Notes under the pieces: model-generated
Database searches by the model: none
What the model was told of the DNA's origin: nothing
Seen by the model: only the letters and a program-made list of their open reading frames with translations
Part shown: positions 1 to 7,408 of the stretch, piece after piece
How the letters are laid out: every line of letters begins with the position of its first letter
Numbering within the stretch: the stretch's first letter is position 1
Position numbers and translations under genes: made by a program
Origin: an uncultured Porphyromonadaceae bacterium
Lineage (GTDB): Bacteria; Bacteroidota; Bacteroidia; Bacteroidales; Barnesiellaceae
Direction of reading: 5' to 3'
NCBI GenBank assembly: GCA_900538555.1
Contig: UPYI01000003.1
Location: 1-64,000 of the forward strand
Length of the DNA: 64,000 nt

Positions 1-1
1 C

Positions 2-1645
2 TGCGAGGCGGCGACCAAATACGGCATATTCACGTCGATCGTGATGCCCGAGCTTTACAACGATGCCGAACTCGAAAAGAAATACTGCAACATGACACGC
101 ATCGTGCAGGATGCCAACATCGGCGGCTGGCACCATTTCTCGTCGTTCAACCGAGGTGTCATCTACGACCGCTGGCCCTATGCCGACAACCAGATGGACG
201 GCTTCACCCATTGGAGCCATATCGGCGGACGCGGGAAAGTTATCCTTGACGGCGATTTCCTGCGGCTGAACAAATGCACGACCGACCACGAACGCCGCTC
301 GCAGGTATCGCTGCAACTGATAGCCGGAGGTCCGGTAGCCATCGCCGACACCCCCGAAACGATCGGAGATCTCGACAGCTTCTATACCAACACGGAACTT
401 CTGGCTCTCAATACCGACGGATTCGTGGGCAAACCTCTGTCGGATGAAATCGGCAGCGAAGGCAGCTGCATCTGGTGGGGAACGATGAGCAACGGCGATG
501 TGGTTCTTGCCATGTTCAACCGCGAAGATTATTCCCGCGAGATGAGCGTCGATCTGTCGAAGTTCGGAATTCATGGGACATGCCGCGTACGAGACATGTG
601 GACGCATGTCTATGAAAACTCTATCAGCGGCACATTCAGCGCCACGGTGCCCGAGCATGGTTGCAAAGTGGTGAAATTATTGCCGGAAACTGCGGCAAAA
701 CCCGAAAGCCTTTATATGATAGGTCGCGCCACACCGGCATTCTGGAATATAGACAATGCCTGCGAGATGACGGTCGAGCAAAACACATTCGTGTATCGCG
801 GACCTCTATTCAAGGGAGAAGTCAGATTTGTCAGCAAACGCGACTGGAACTCGGTGAACTATATCCCCAAAGGAGATAACGGCACATGGCTTACCGACCC
901 GGGGGTTGTGGAGGTGTTTAACGGCGATCCTCATGAGTTTGCAAAAAACTGGTGGATCAATGAGCCGGGGAGCTACGAAGTGCGAATGAAGATTTCCGAT
1001 AGCGGAAACCTCGCCTCGCTTTCGGCGACACGCACGGGCGAACTTCCTTCCATGATGACGGTATTGGGCGTCTCGACCGGCTGCTGGAATAATGTAAACG
1101 CTTATATAGCCTATGGCTCCGATGACAATCCCGACATAGTGGAGTGGAACGGTCTTGTCAGACCCGATGCCGACCGTTGCCATTTCAAATTCGCCGCTTG
1201 CCCCGGGGAATGGTGGGAATCCATGTTTTATGTGCCCGAAACCGTAGACTTCAACAACAAGGTGAAGTTGGTCAAACCCGGAGAGACGCATAAATACCGT
1301 GAGGATTACGGCGGAGGTCTCGATTATTTCTGGGGCTTCGCACCGGTCGATTGCGGATTTTACCGTGTGACGGTAAACAAGGCTGCCAAAACAGTGACCT
1401 TTACCCCGAGAAGCAGTTCGGATCTCGACCTTACCGAAACAACTGCCGGAGCGAACCGTCTTAACGCATGGTTTTCAGGCGATATACTGTATGCCGAAAG
1501 CGGCAATGGTCCTGTGGCGGTATATGATATCAACGGACGTTGCCTCGGTCGGTCAGCCGATGGTCTGCTCACCATCGACGGTCTTGCCGCCGGAGTATAT
1601 GTGGTGAGAAACCCGTCAGCTTCAATCAAACTAATGAAAAAATAA
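2..1645 (+). CDS. Clan GH-D (GH27-like) glycoside hydrolase fused to SusE/F-like modules and a T9SS tail, 5'-truncated
   Basis: The reading frame is open to the left edge, so the start and the signal peptide are outside the window. The first ~220 residues resemble the end of a GH27-type barrel and its beta-sandwich: a segment VILDGDF followed by QLIAGGPVAIADTP, then a sandwich with VVLAMFNR, VRDMW and a closing SATVPEHG. The nucleophile region is not visible or not certain. Two SusE/SusF-like glycan-binding modules follow (from about nt 700 to 1400), paralogous to those of the next gene (shared pattern LYMxGxAxPxxW and WWxxEPGxYEV). The last ~65 residues form a T9SS type A tail ending in YDINGRCLG, GVYVV and a terminal KLMKK. 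It probably works at the cell surface on an alpha- or beta-linked galactose/arabinopyranose or glucose polymer. Family assignment is moderate; the modular layout is clear. Confidence 0.65.
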   Translation, partial: CEAATKYGIFTSIVMPELYNDAELEKKYCNMTRIVQDANIGGWHHFSSFNRGVIYDRWPYADNQMDGFTHWSHIGGRGKVILDGDFLRLNKCTTDHERRSQVSLQLIAGGPVAIADTPETIGDLDSFYTNTELLALNTDGFVGKPLSDEIGSEGSCIWWGTMSNGDVVLAMFNREDYSREMSVDLSKFGIHGTCRVRDMWTHVYENSISGTFSATVPEHGCKVVKLLPETAAKPESLYMIGRATPAFWNIDNACEMTVEQNTFVYRGPLFKGEVRFVSKRDWNSVNYIPKGDNGTWLTDPGVVEVFNGDPHEFAKNWWINEPGSYEVRMKISDSGNLASLSATRTGELPSMMTVLGVSTGCWNNVNAYIAYGSDDNPDIVEWNGLVRPDADRCHFKFAACPGEWWESMFYVPETVDFNNKVKLVKPGETHKYREDYGGGLDYFWGFAPVDCGFYRVTVNKAAKTVTFTPRSSSDLDLTETTAGANRLNAWFSGDILYAESGNGPVAVYDINGRCLGRSADGLLTIDGLAAGVYVVRNPSASIKLMKK

Positions 1646-1650
1646 TCCGT

Positions 1651-1665
1651 CCCTGCCCCGCAGGG
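1651..1665 (+). other. Small hairpin between the first two genes
   Basis: A 5-bp G/C stem (CCCTG/CAGGG) with a CCCCG loop sits six bases after the stop codon of the upstream gene and 46 bases before the next start. No T-run follows, so it is more likely an mRNA stability or processing element in the operon than a terminator. Confidence 0.3.
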
Positions 1666-1711
1666 TGGATTTACAAACAAATTACTAATTATTCATTTAA
1701 CCTTTAATGTT

Positions 1712-2671
1712 ATGAAACGAAATTTACTTTCAAGTATGCTTGCCGGAGCGGCAATGCTACTCGGCACCGCTGCCGCAACAGCTGCAATCCCTGAACACCT
1801 CTACATGGTAGGCGAAGCTTCGCCCAGTTTGTGGCACATCGCCATCGCAACAGAGATGACCAACGAAGGCGACGGCGTGTTCAGCTATCGCGGTGCCCTC
1901 TATAATCAGAATCTCCAATTCATTGATGCCCGGGACTGGGATACCGGAGTACGTTATGTACCCGAAGTAAGCGGTTCATGGCTTATCAAAGCCGATGAGG
2001 CAACCATTATCAGCGGTATCGGCAACGAGAACCGTTGGTGGGTTACCGAACCCGGAACCTACGAAGTCAAAGTTTATTTCGGCGATGACGGCAATTCGGT
2101 GATGATAACAGCGCAATGGGTAGGAGAACTTGAACCTATGGTGGTCCCCTTGGGAGCCGCATCGGGTCAGTGGGACAGTTCATCCGTTCCCTATACCTAC
2201 AATATCTATCCAAAGAAAGGGACAGAAGATATCTTCGTTTATGAATGTACCGTGATGCCGGGTGCAGATGGCAAACATATCAAGTTCATCTCCTACCCCA
2301 GCAACTACTGGGAAACATGGTTCTATCTGCCGGAATCTACCGACAACGGGGTTGTGAAGTTCGTCAAATTCGGTGACAAACTGAATATCCGACGTGCGTG
2401 GAATGACGGTAACCTCGACCAGTTCTGGGGCTTTGCCGATGAAGACTGCACACCCGAGCTGAAAGTCAAGGTGACACTTAACCTCAATGACGATACTATC
2501 GAATTTTCCGAAGTCGATCCCTCCGGCATCGATGAGATTACGACAACCGCAGACCGCCGTGTCGAAGCTGTCTATAACCTCTCCGGTGCACGGGTAGACA
2601 TCGACAACCTCGACAAGGGAATCTATATCGTCCGCTACAACGACGGTACTTCCGAAAAACTGATGAAATAA
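1712..2671 (+). CDS. SusE/SusF-like glycan-binding protein with T9SS tail
   Basis: This 319-residue protein has a signal peptide (to about residue 25, ending TAAATAA) and two consecutive SusE/SusF-like modules (about residues 28-140 and 145-265) rich in Trp and Tyr. They align with the modules of the preceding enzyme, pointing to duplication within the locus. SusE and SusF are normally surface lipoproteins that hold glycan near SusCD. Here there is no lipobox, and the last ~45 residues form a T9SS-like sorting tail (VYNLSGARV, KGIYIVRY, terminal KLMK), so surface attachment would go through type IX secretion. It lies 66 bp after the preceding gene in the same orientation. The ligand is not predictable from sequence. 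Confidence 0.75.
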   Translation: MKRNLLSSMLAGAAMLLGTAAATAAIPEHLYMVGEASPSLWHIAIATEMTNEGDGVFSYRGALYNQNLQFIDARDWDTGVRYVPEVSGSWLIKADEATIISGIGNENRWWVTEPGTYEVKVYFGDDGNSVMITAQWVGELEPMVVPLGAASGQWDSSSVPYTYNIYPKKGTEDIFVYECTVMPGADGKHIKFISYPSNYWETWFYLPESTDNGVVKFVKFGDKLNIRRAWNDGNLDQFWGFADEDCTPELKVKVTLNLNDDTIEFSEVDPSGIDEITTTADRRVEAVYNLSGARVDIDNLDKGIYIVRYNDGTSEKLMK

Positions 2672-2717
2672 CGTCCATCTCCGGAATATCCAAGTAAAGA
2701 ACCCTGATGTTTTTATA

Positions 2718-2760
2718 AGATGCGCTTCGCCTCTTTTTTGAAACGAAGCGCATCTATTTT
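2718..2760 (+). terminator. Hairpin terminator or attenuator
   Basis: A perfect 12-bp inverted repeat (AGATGCGCTTCG with CGAAGCGCATCT, 2718-2729 and 2744-2755) encloses a 14-nt loop and is followed by ATTTTA. It lies between the SusE/F-like gene and the GH43 gene, so it may end transcription or lower downstream expression within the PUL. Confidence 0.6.
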
Positions 2761-2785
2761 ACTAAAATGTAACCGTAATGCCATA

Positions 2786-3769
2786 ATGAAACCCGTTTTC
2801 TGCCTTTTGCTATTTTGCTGCGGATTGTATCAAATGTCAGCCCTGAACATCGACGATATCAACATCCGTGATCCTTTTATTCTTACCGACAATGTGAAAA
2901 AGATTTACTACATGTATCGCACCTCCGACTCCATCATGGCGGACGGCAAGGTACGTGGAGGCGTGGAAGTATTCACAAGCCGCGACCTGAAAAAGTGGAA
3001 CGGTCCGCAGACTGTGATGCGCATCCCTGCCGACAATGGTCTGACAGGTACTGTATGGGCTCCCGAAGTACATAAATACAATGGCAAATATTACTTGTTT
3101 GCCACCATCAACAGCGACATCAAGTGGAAAAAGAGAAAAGAAGGATGGGGAGACTACACTTGGCGTGGCACACAGATTTTCCATGCCGACCGACCCGAAG
3201 GTCCGTTCAAGCCGTTCGACTGTTTTGTCACTACCCCGATGGACTGGATGGCACTCGACGGTACGCTGTGGGTGGAAAACGGTACGCCCTATATGGTATT
3301 CTGCCACGAATGGGTGCAGACCGAAGACGGCACAATGGAAGCCGTAGAACTAAAATCGGATCTATCGGCTATGGCAGGCGAACCACAGACACTCTTCTAC
3401 GGCTCCGCCCCCGACTGGTCTACCGGCATAGAGCCTTCGCCCGGCTCGCCCAAGGGCTACATTACCGACGGATGCTATCTCTACCGTACCAAGACCGGAA
3501 AACTGCTGATGATCTGGTCGAGTTTCAGCAACGGCGACTATGCCATCGGCATAGCCGAATCGATCACCGGAAGCGTGAAAGGTCCATGGCGTCAGCAGGA
3601 AAAACCGTTGTTCGTGAAAAACGGCGGGCACGGCATGATTTTCAAGACTTTCGACGGAGGTCTGAGGCTGATCCTGCACCAACCCAACAGCCCCCTCGGT
3701 GCCGAACGGGCAAAGATCTTCGAGCTGGAAGACACGGGTAACACCTTGCAGTTAAAAAACAAACAATAA
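2786..3769 (+). CDS. GH43 family glycoside hydrolase
   Basis: Five-bladed beta-propeller hydrolase of family GH43 (arabinofuranosidases, xylosidases, galactosidases). The usual catalytic triad is in place: base Asp29 in NIRDPF, the pKa-modulating Asp158 in ALDGTLW, and acid Glu216 in GIEPSPGS. I chose the ATG at 2786 because it begins a normal signal peptide (MKPVFCLLLF...MSA); the frame is open 66 bases further upstream but that part overlaps the hairpin. The mature enzyme of about 310 residues is just the propeller, without an added binding module. It precedes the GH97 gene by 35 bp. Its specificity cannot be given from sequence alone; an exo-acting alpha-L-arabinofuranosidase or beta-galactosidase role would suit the neighbours. 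Confidence 0.85.
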   Translation: MKPVFCLLLFCCGLYQMSALNIDDINIRDPFILTDNVKKIYYMYRTSDSIMADGKVRGGVEVFTSRDLKKWNGPQTVMRIPADNGLTGTVWAPEVHKYNGKYYLFATINSDIKWKKRKEGWGDYTWRGTQIFHADRPEGPFKPFDCFVTTPMDWMALDGTLWVENGTPYMVFCHEWVQTEDGTMEAVELKSDLSAMAGEPQTLFYGSAPDWSTGIEPSPGSPKGYITDGCYLYRTKTGKLLMIWSSFSNGDYAIGIAESITGSVKGPWRQQEKPLFVKNGGHGMIFKTFDGGLRLILHQPNSPLGAERAKIFELEDTGNTLQLKNKQ

Positions 3770-3804
3770 GTGAATCCAAAACCTAATCAGTCATAATTCA
3801 TGTC

Positions 3805-5820
3805 ATGAGAACAATCAAGTTTTACGCATTCGCACTCCTTCTCCTGTCGAGTTTCAACAGCATTTCGGCGAAAGAATACCGTCTGCAATCTCCTTCGGGC
3901 AAAATCGCTGCAAATATCGACTGCGGCGACAACCTGAGTTTTTCCGTCTGCTACGATGGCAAAGAAGTCCTTGCCAAATCGTCCGTTTCGATGACACTGT
4001 CCGACGGAACTGTGTGGGGAGAGAAAGCCAAGATAACCAAAGCTGTGCGTAAATCGAACAAGAGCATTATCGAAAGCCTGTTTTCTCCGTCGGCAACTAT
4101 GCCCGATGTCTACAACTCTCTTACCTTGCGTATGAAAGGAGGATGGAGCGTAGAGTTCCGCGCTTATGACGACGGTTTTGCCTACCGCTTTGCGAGCACA
4201 TTGAACAAACCCTACGAAATAGCCACTGAGCAGACCGACTTCAATTTCCCCGCCGACTATACCGCCTCGGTGCCCTATGTGCGCACGGGATCGGACGACA
4301 ACATGCAGTCGCAGTTTTTCAACTCTTTTGAAAATCTCTACACGGTAGAGAGACTATCGGCTCTCAACCCGCGTCGTCTTGCATTCCTCCCCCTTTCGGT
4401 CGATGCCGACGGCGTGACCGTAGCTATTACGGAAACCGACCTGAACGATTATCCGGGGCTTTATCTCTACAACCCCGACGGCACAAATTCACTCAAAGGC
4501 AAACATGCGCCCTACCCGACAAAAATTGTCGATGGCGGATATAACAATATAGAAGGCGTTGTCACCGAGACAGCCGACTATATCGCCCGCGTCGATGGTC
4601 CGCGCACATTCCCGTGGCGTATCCTTGTCATCGGCGATGACAAAGTGGTTGCATCAAGCAACCTGAGTTATCTGTTGGCGGAGCCGTCGCGCATCGCCGA
4701 CACCTCATGGATCAAACCCGGCAAGGTGGCATGGGACTGGTGGAACAGCTGGAATATTACCGGAGTTGATTTCGAGGCTGGCATCAACACACCCACTTAC
4801 AAGCATTATATCGACTTTGCCTCAGACAACGGCATCGAATATGTGATTCTCGACGACGGCTGGGCTGCGGGCAAAGGGGAAAACCTCTTTATCCTCAATC
4901 CTGAAATCGACCTCCAAGAAATAATCGCATACGCCGGAAGAAAGAATGTCGGCATCATTCTGTGGGCTGGTTACCGCGCCTTCGAACGCGACCTCGAAAA
5001 GGTGTGCAAGCATTATTCGGAGCTGGGAGTGAAAGGGTTCAAAGTAGATTTCGAAGACCGCGACGACCAACTGATGACCGCTTTCAACTACCGTGCTGCC
5101 GAAACAGCTGCACGCTATCACCTCGTGCTCGACCTGCACGGATCATATAAACCGGCAGGTATCAACCGCACGTGGCCCAACGTGCTCAACGTAGAGGGTG
5201 TGAACGGACTTGAAAACGTGAAATGGACCGAAATAGGCGATTTCGACATCATACAATATGATACCATGCTTCCTTTCCTTCGTCAGTTAGCCGGTCCGAT
5301 GGACTATACCCAGGGGGCAATGGTCAATGCCGCGCGCCACAATTTCCGCCCCATCCACAGCCAGCCCATGGCACCCGGAACACGTGCACACCAGCTGGCA
5401 TTGTACATGATCCTTTTCTCTCCGCTCAATATGCTCTGCGACTCGCCCAGCAACTATCGCCGCGAACAGGAATGTACCGATTTCATAGCCTCGGTTCCTA
5501 CCGTATGGGACGAAACGAAAGTGCTCGACGGCAAAATGGGCGAATATATCGTGACTGCACGCCGAAAAGGCAACGACTGGTTTATCGGAGGTATCACCAA
5601 CTGGACTCCTCGCGACCTGACAATCGACCTCTGCCCGCTGAACTTGAAAGAGGGTACTGAAATGACCATATTCACCGACGGAGCCAACGCACACCGCAAC
5701 GGCAACGATTACCGGAGCCAAACCACTACTGTCGCTTCGGGCTCTCTTCATGTACATCTCGCCCCCGGCGGAGGCTTTGCCGCCCACATTTGCGGCACAG
5801 ATCCGGCAACCGATAAGTAA
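3805..5820 (+). CDS. GH97 glycoside hydrolase, retaining (alpha-galactosidase-type) subgroup
   Basis: This 671-residue periplasmic enzyme has a signal peptide (residues 1-22), the GH97 N-terminal beta-sandwich, a (beta/alpha)8 barrel from about residue 290 (VAWDWWNSWN, YVILDDGWA) and a C-terminal sandwich. GH97 splits into inverting enzymes like SusB and retaining enzymes. Here Asp415 lies in FKVDFEDRDDQ and Glu470 in GLENVKW. As I recall, the characterised retaining alpha-galactosidase of Bacteroides thetaiotaomicron uses an Asp and a Glu at these same positions as nucleophile and acid/base. The enzyme is therefore predicted to retain configuration and to cleave alpha-galactosides or beta-L-arabinopyranosides rather than alpha-glucosides. 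Confidence 0.85.
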   Translation: MRTIKFYAFALLLLSSFNSISAKEYRLQSPSGKIAANIDCGDNLSFSVCYDGKEVLAKSSVSMTLSDGTVWGEKAKITKAVRKSNKSIIESLFSPSATMPDVYNSLTLRMKGGWSVEFRAYDDGFAYRFASTLNKPYEIATEQTDFNFPADYTASVPYVRTGSDDNMQSQFFNSFENLYTVERLSALNPRRLAFLPLSVDADGVTVAITETDLNDYPGLYLYNPDGTNSLKGKHAPYPTKIVDGGYNNIEGVVTETADYIARVDGPRTFPWRILVIGDDKVVASSNLSYLLAEPSRIADTSWIKPGKVAWDWWNSWNITGVDFEAGINTPTYKHYIDFASDNGIEYVILDDGWAAGKGENLFILNPEIDLQEIIAYAGRKNVGIILWAGYRAFERDLEKVCKHYSELGVKGFKVDFEDRDDQLMTAFNYRAAETAARYHLVLDLHGSYKPAGINRTWPNVLNVEGVNGLENVKWTEIGDFDIIQYDTMLPFLRQLAGPMDYTQGAMVNAARHNFRPIHSQPMAPGTRAHQLALYMILFSPLNMLCDSPSNYRREQECTDFIASVPTVWDETKVLDGKMGEYIVTARRKGNDWFIGGITNWTPRDLTIDLCPLNLKEGTEMTIFTDGANAHRNGNDYRSQTTTVASGSLHVHLAPGGGFAAHICGTDPATDK

Positions 5821-5842
5821 CTCCCAATCCAATGACCAATTT

Positions 5843-5887
5843 CAGATATGAAAATCTTAAAAATCCCAGATATGAAAATCTTAAAAA
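5843..5887 (+). repeat. Tandem duplication of a translation start region
   Basis: A 21-base identical segment (CAGATATGAAAATC followed by TTAAAAA) occurs at 5843-5863 and again at 5867-5887, a 24-nt period that stays in frame. Each copy carries an ATG, so the SGNH gene has two equivalent start sites 24 bases apart. Confidence 0.9.
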
Positions 5888-7392
5888 CATTTATTGCTAT
5901 CGTCCTCGGACTCTTTGCAATGACAACAACGGCAGCCAACGATATTGCCAATTTTAACAGATATGCCAACGACAACAAACGTATAATGGAATTGCCCAAC
6001 ACAGGATCGCGTGTGGTGTTCATGGGCAACTCGATCACGGATTTCTGGCCGACCAACCGTCCGGAATTCTTTACCCTTAACGATTTCATCGGCAGAGGCA
6101 TCTCCGGTCAGACCTCGTACGAAATGATCATGCGTTTCCGCGAAGATGTGGTGCGCCTCGCCCCGGCAGGTGTGGTAATCTGTGCCGGCACCAATGACAT
6201 CGCTCAAAATCTCGACATCCCGTATGACGAGGAGCGCACGCTCGGCAACATCCTTTCAATGGCAGAAATAGCCAGTGCAAACGGCATACAGGTGTTTCTT
6301 GCATCGGTGCTTCCGGTAACCAGTTTCCAATGGAATCCCGCCATCACGAACCATAAAGATAAAATCGAAAACCTTAATAGGCGGATAAAGGAATATGCCG
6401 ACGCACATGATATGCCGTATATCGACTACTATTCGGCACTGGTCTACGGCGACCGTGAATTCAACTATGCCCTTACCGGAGACGGCGTTCACCCCAATGC
6501 AGAGGGATACCGCATAATGGAAGGCGTTGTCCTGCCGATTATCCGCGAACGTATACAATTCGAAGGAGGTGTGATCCCCCAACAGGTAACGCTTTCGGGT
6601 TCGGCGATTGCCGAAGCCAATCCGGTAGTCTGCACCAAAGTGTCAATCACCGGATTCGAGGCTTTCGTAGAACTGAAAGCAGGCGGAAACCTCGAAATCA
6701 AGAATGAAGAAAACACATCGTTTTTCATAACAGACAACAAGATCGCAGAAAACGGACAACCGATGCAGGTTGCGAAAGACGGGGTGTACTGCATTTCTCT
6801 CGATTTCCTGACCAAGGTAGCTTCTGTCAAGGAGGTGACCTCGATGTGCGTGCTCAACTGCTTTAACAAAAAGAGCCTGGCAGACCTGACTTATGCCGGA
6901 GAGGGCAAATGGATCGGCGATTGGAACGTAAACCTTCAAATGGCATGGGGCGAAGAAAACCGCTACCGCCTGATGATGACTCTCGGCGACGAGAAAGTGA
7001 ACTGGGGATATACACGGGGAGCGACCATGGAACCTGACGGTACGGAAGATTATTTCCACATGATGCGTGTAGAGCCAGCCAACACTTGGGCTAATACATG
7101 GCGTATCCCCGCAAGTTACGATGGGAAAACAGTCCGCCTGACGGCTGTTCTGCGAGGCACTTATACCCACCACTACACGGAAGTATCATCCGTAGCACAG
7201 GTAGAAACCGGAAATGCCAGGATCGTGAAACAGGAAGCCGATGCCTTTGTAAGTCTCGCCGACGCAATGATTTATAATATGGCAGGAGCTAAGGTACTGG
7301 CTGTTTCAAAAGGCGATGTCATCACTCTTCCCGAAGGAATTTATGTAGCCAAGTCCGGACCTTTCGCCGAAAAGTTCATAATAAGAAACTAA
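5848..7392 (+). CDS. SGNH/GDSL esterase with SusE/F-like region and T9SS tail
   Basis: Predicted carbohydrate esterase. The four SGNH blocks are visible (numbered from the first ATG): Ser62 in FMGNSITDFW, Gly in GRGISGQTS, Asn in CAGTNDIA, and Asp212/His215 in DGVHPNAEGY. The catalytic domain covers about residues 30-240. After it come about 210 residues that look like SusE-type beta-sandwich modules, and a T9SS-like tail (IYNMAGAKV, EGIYVAKS, terminal FIIRN). Two in-frame starts exist because of a local duplication: the second (5872) gives the more usual signal peptide MKILKTFIAIVL, while the first adds MKILKIPD. The enzyme probably removes acyl groups from the target glycan at the cell surface. 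Confidence 0.8.
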   Translation: MKILKIPDMKILKTFIAIVLGLFAMTTTAANDIANFNRYANDNKRIMELPNTGSRVVFMGNSITDFWPTNRPEFFTLNDFIGRGISGQTSYEMIMRFREDVVRLAPAGVVICAGTNDIAQNLDIPYDEERTLGNILSMAEIASANGIQVFLASVLPVTSFQWNPAITNHKDKIENLNRRIKEYADAHDMPYIDYYSALVYGDREFNYALTGDGVHPNAEGYRIMEGVVLPIIRERIQFEGGVIPQQVTLSGSAIAEANPVVCTKVSITGFEAFVELKAGGNLEIKNEENTSFFITDNKIAENGQPMQVAKDGVYCISLDFLTKVASVKEVTSMCVLNCFNKKSLADLTYAGEGKWIGDWNVNLQMAWGEENRYRLMMTLGDEKVNWGYTRGATMEPDGTEDYFHMMRVEPANTWANTWRIPASYDGKTVRLTAVLRGTYTHHYTEVSSVAQVETGNARIVKQEADAFVSLADAMIYNMAGAKVLAVSKGDVITLPEGIYVAKSGPFAEKFIIRN

Positions 7393-7408
7393 CCAACTGC
7401 AATAATCT

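Noticed and set aside
806..1291. Long antisense open frames inside PUL genes (also at 10060-11184, 38150-39517 and 46726-47835)
   Set aside because: They are mirror frames of strongly supported genes, caused by codon bias, with no domains or start context.
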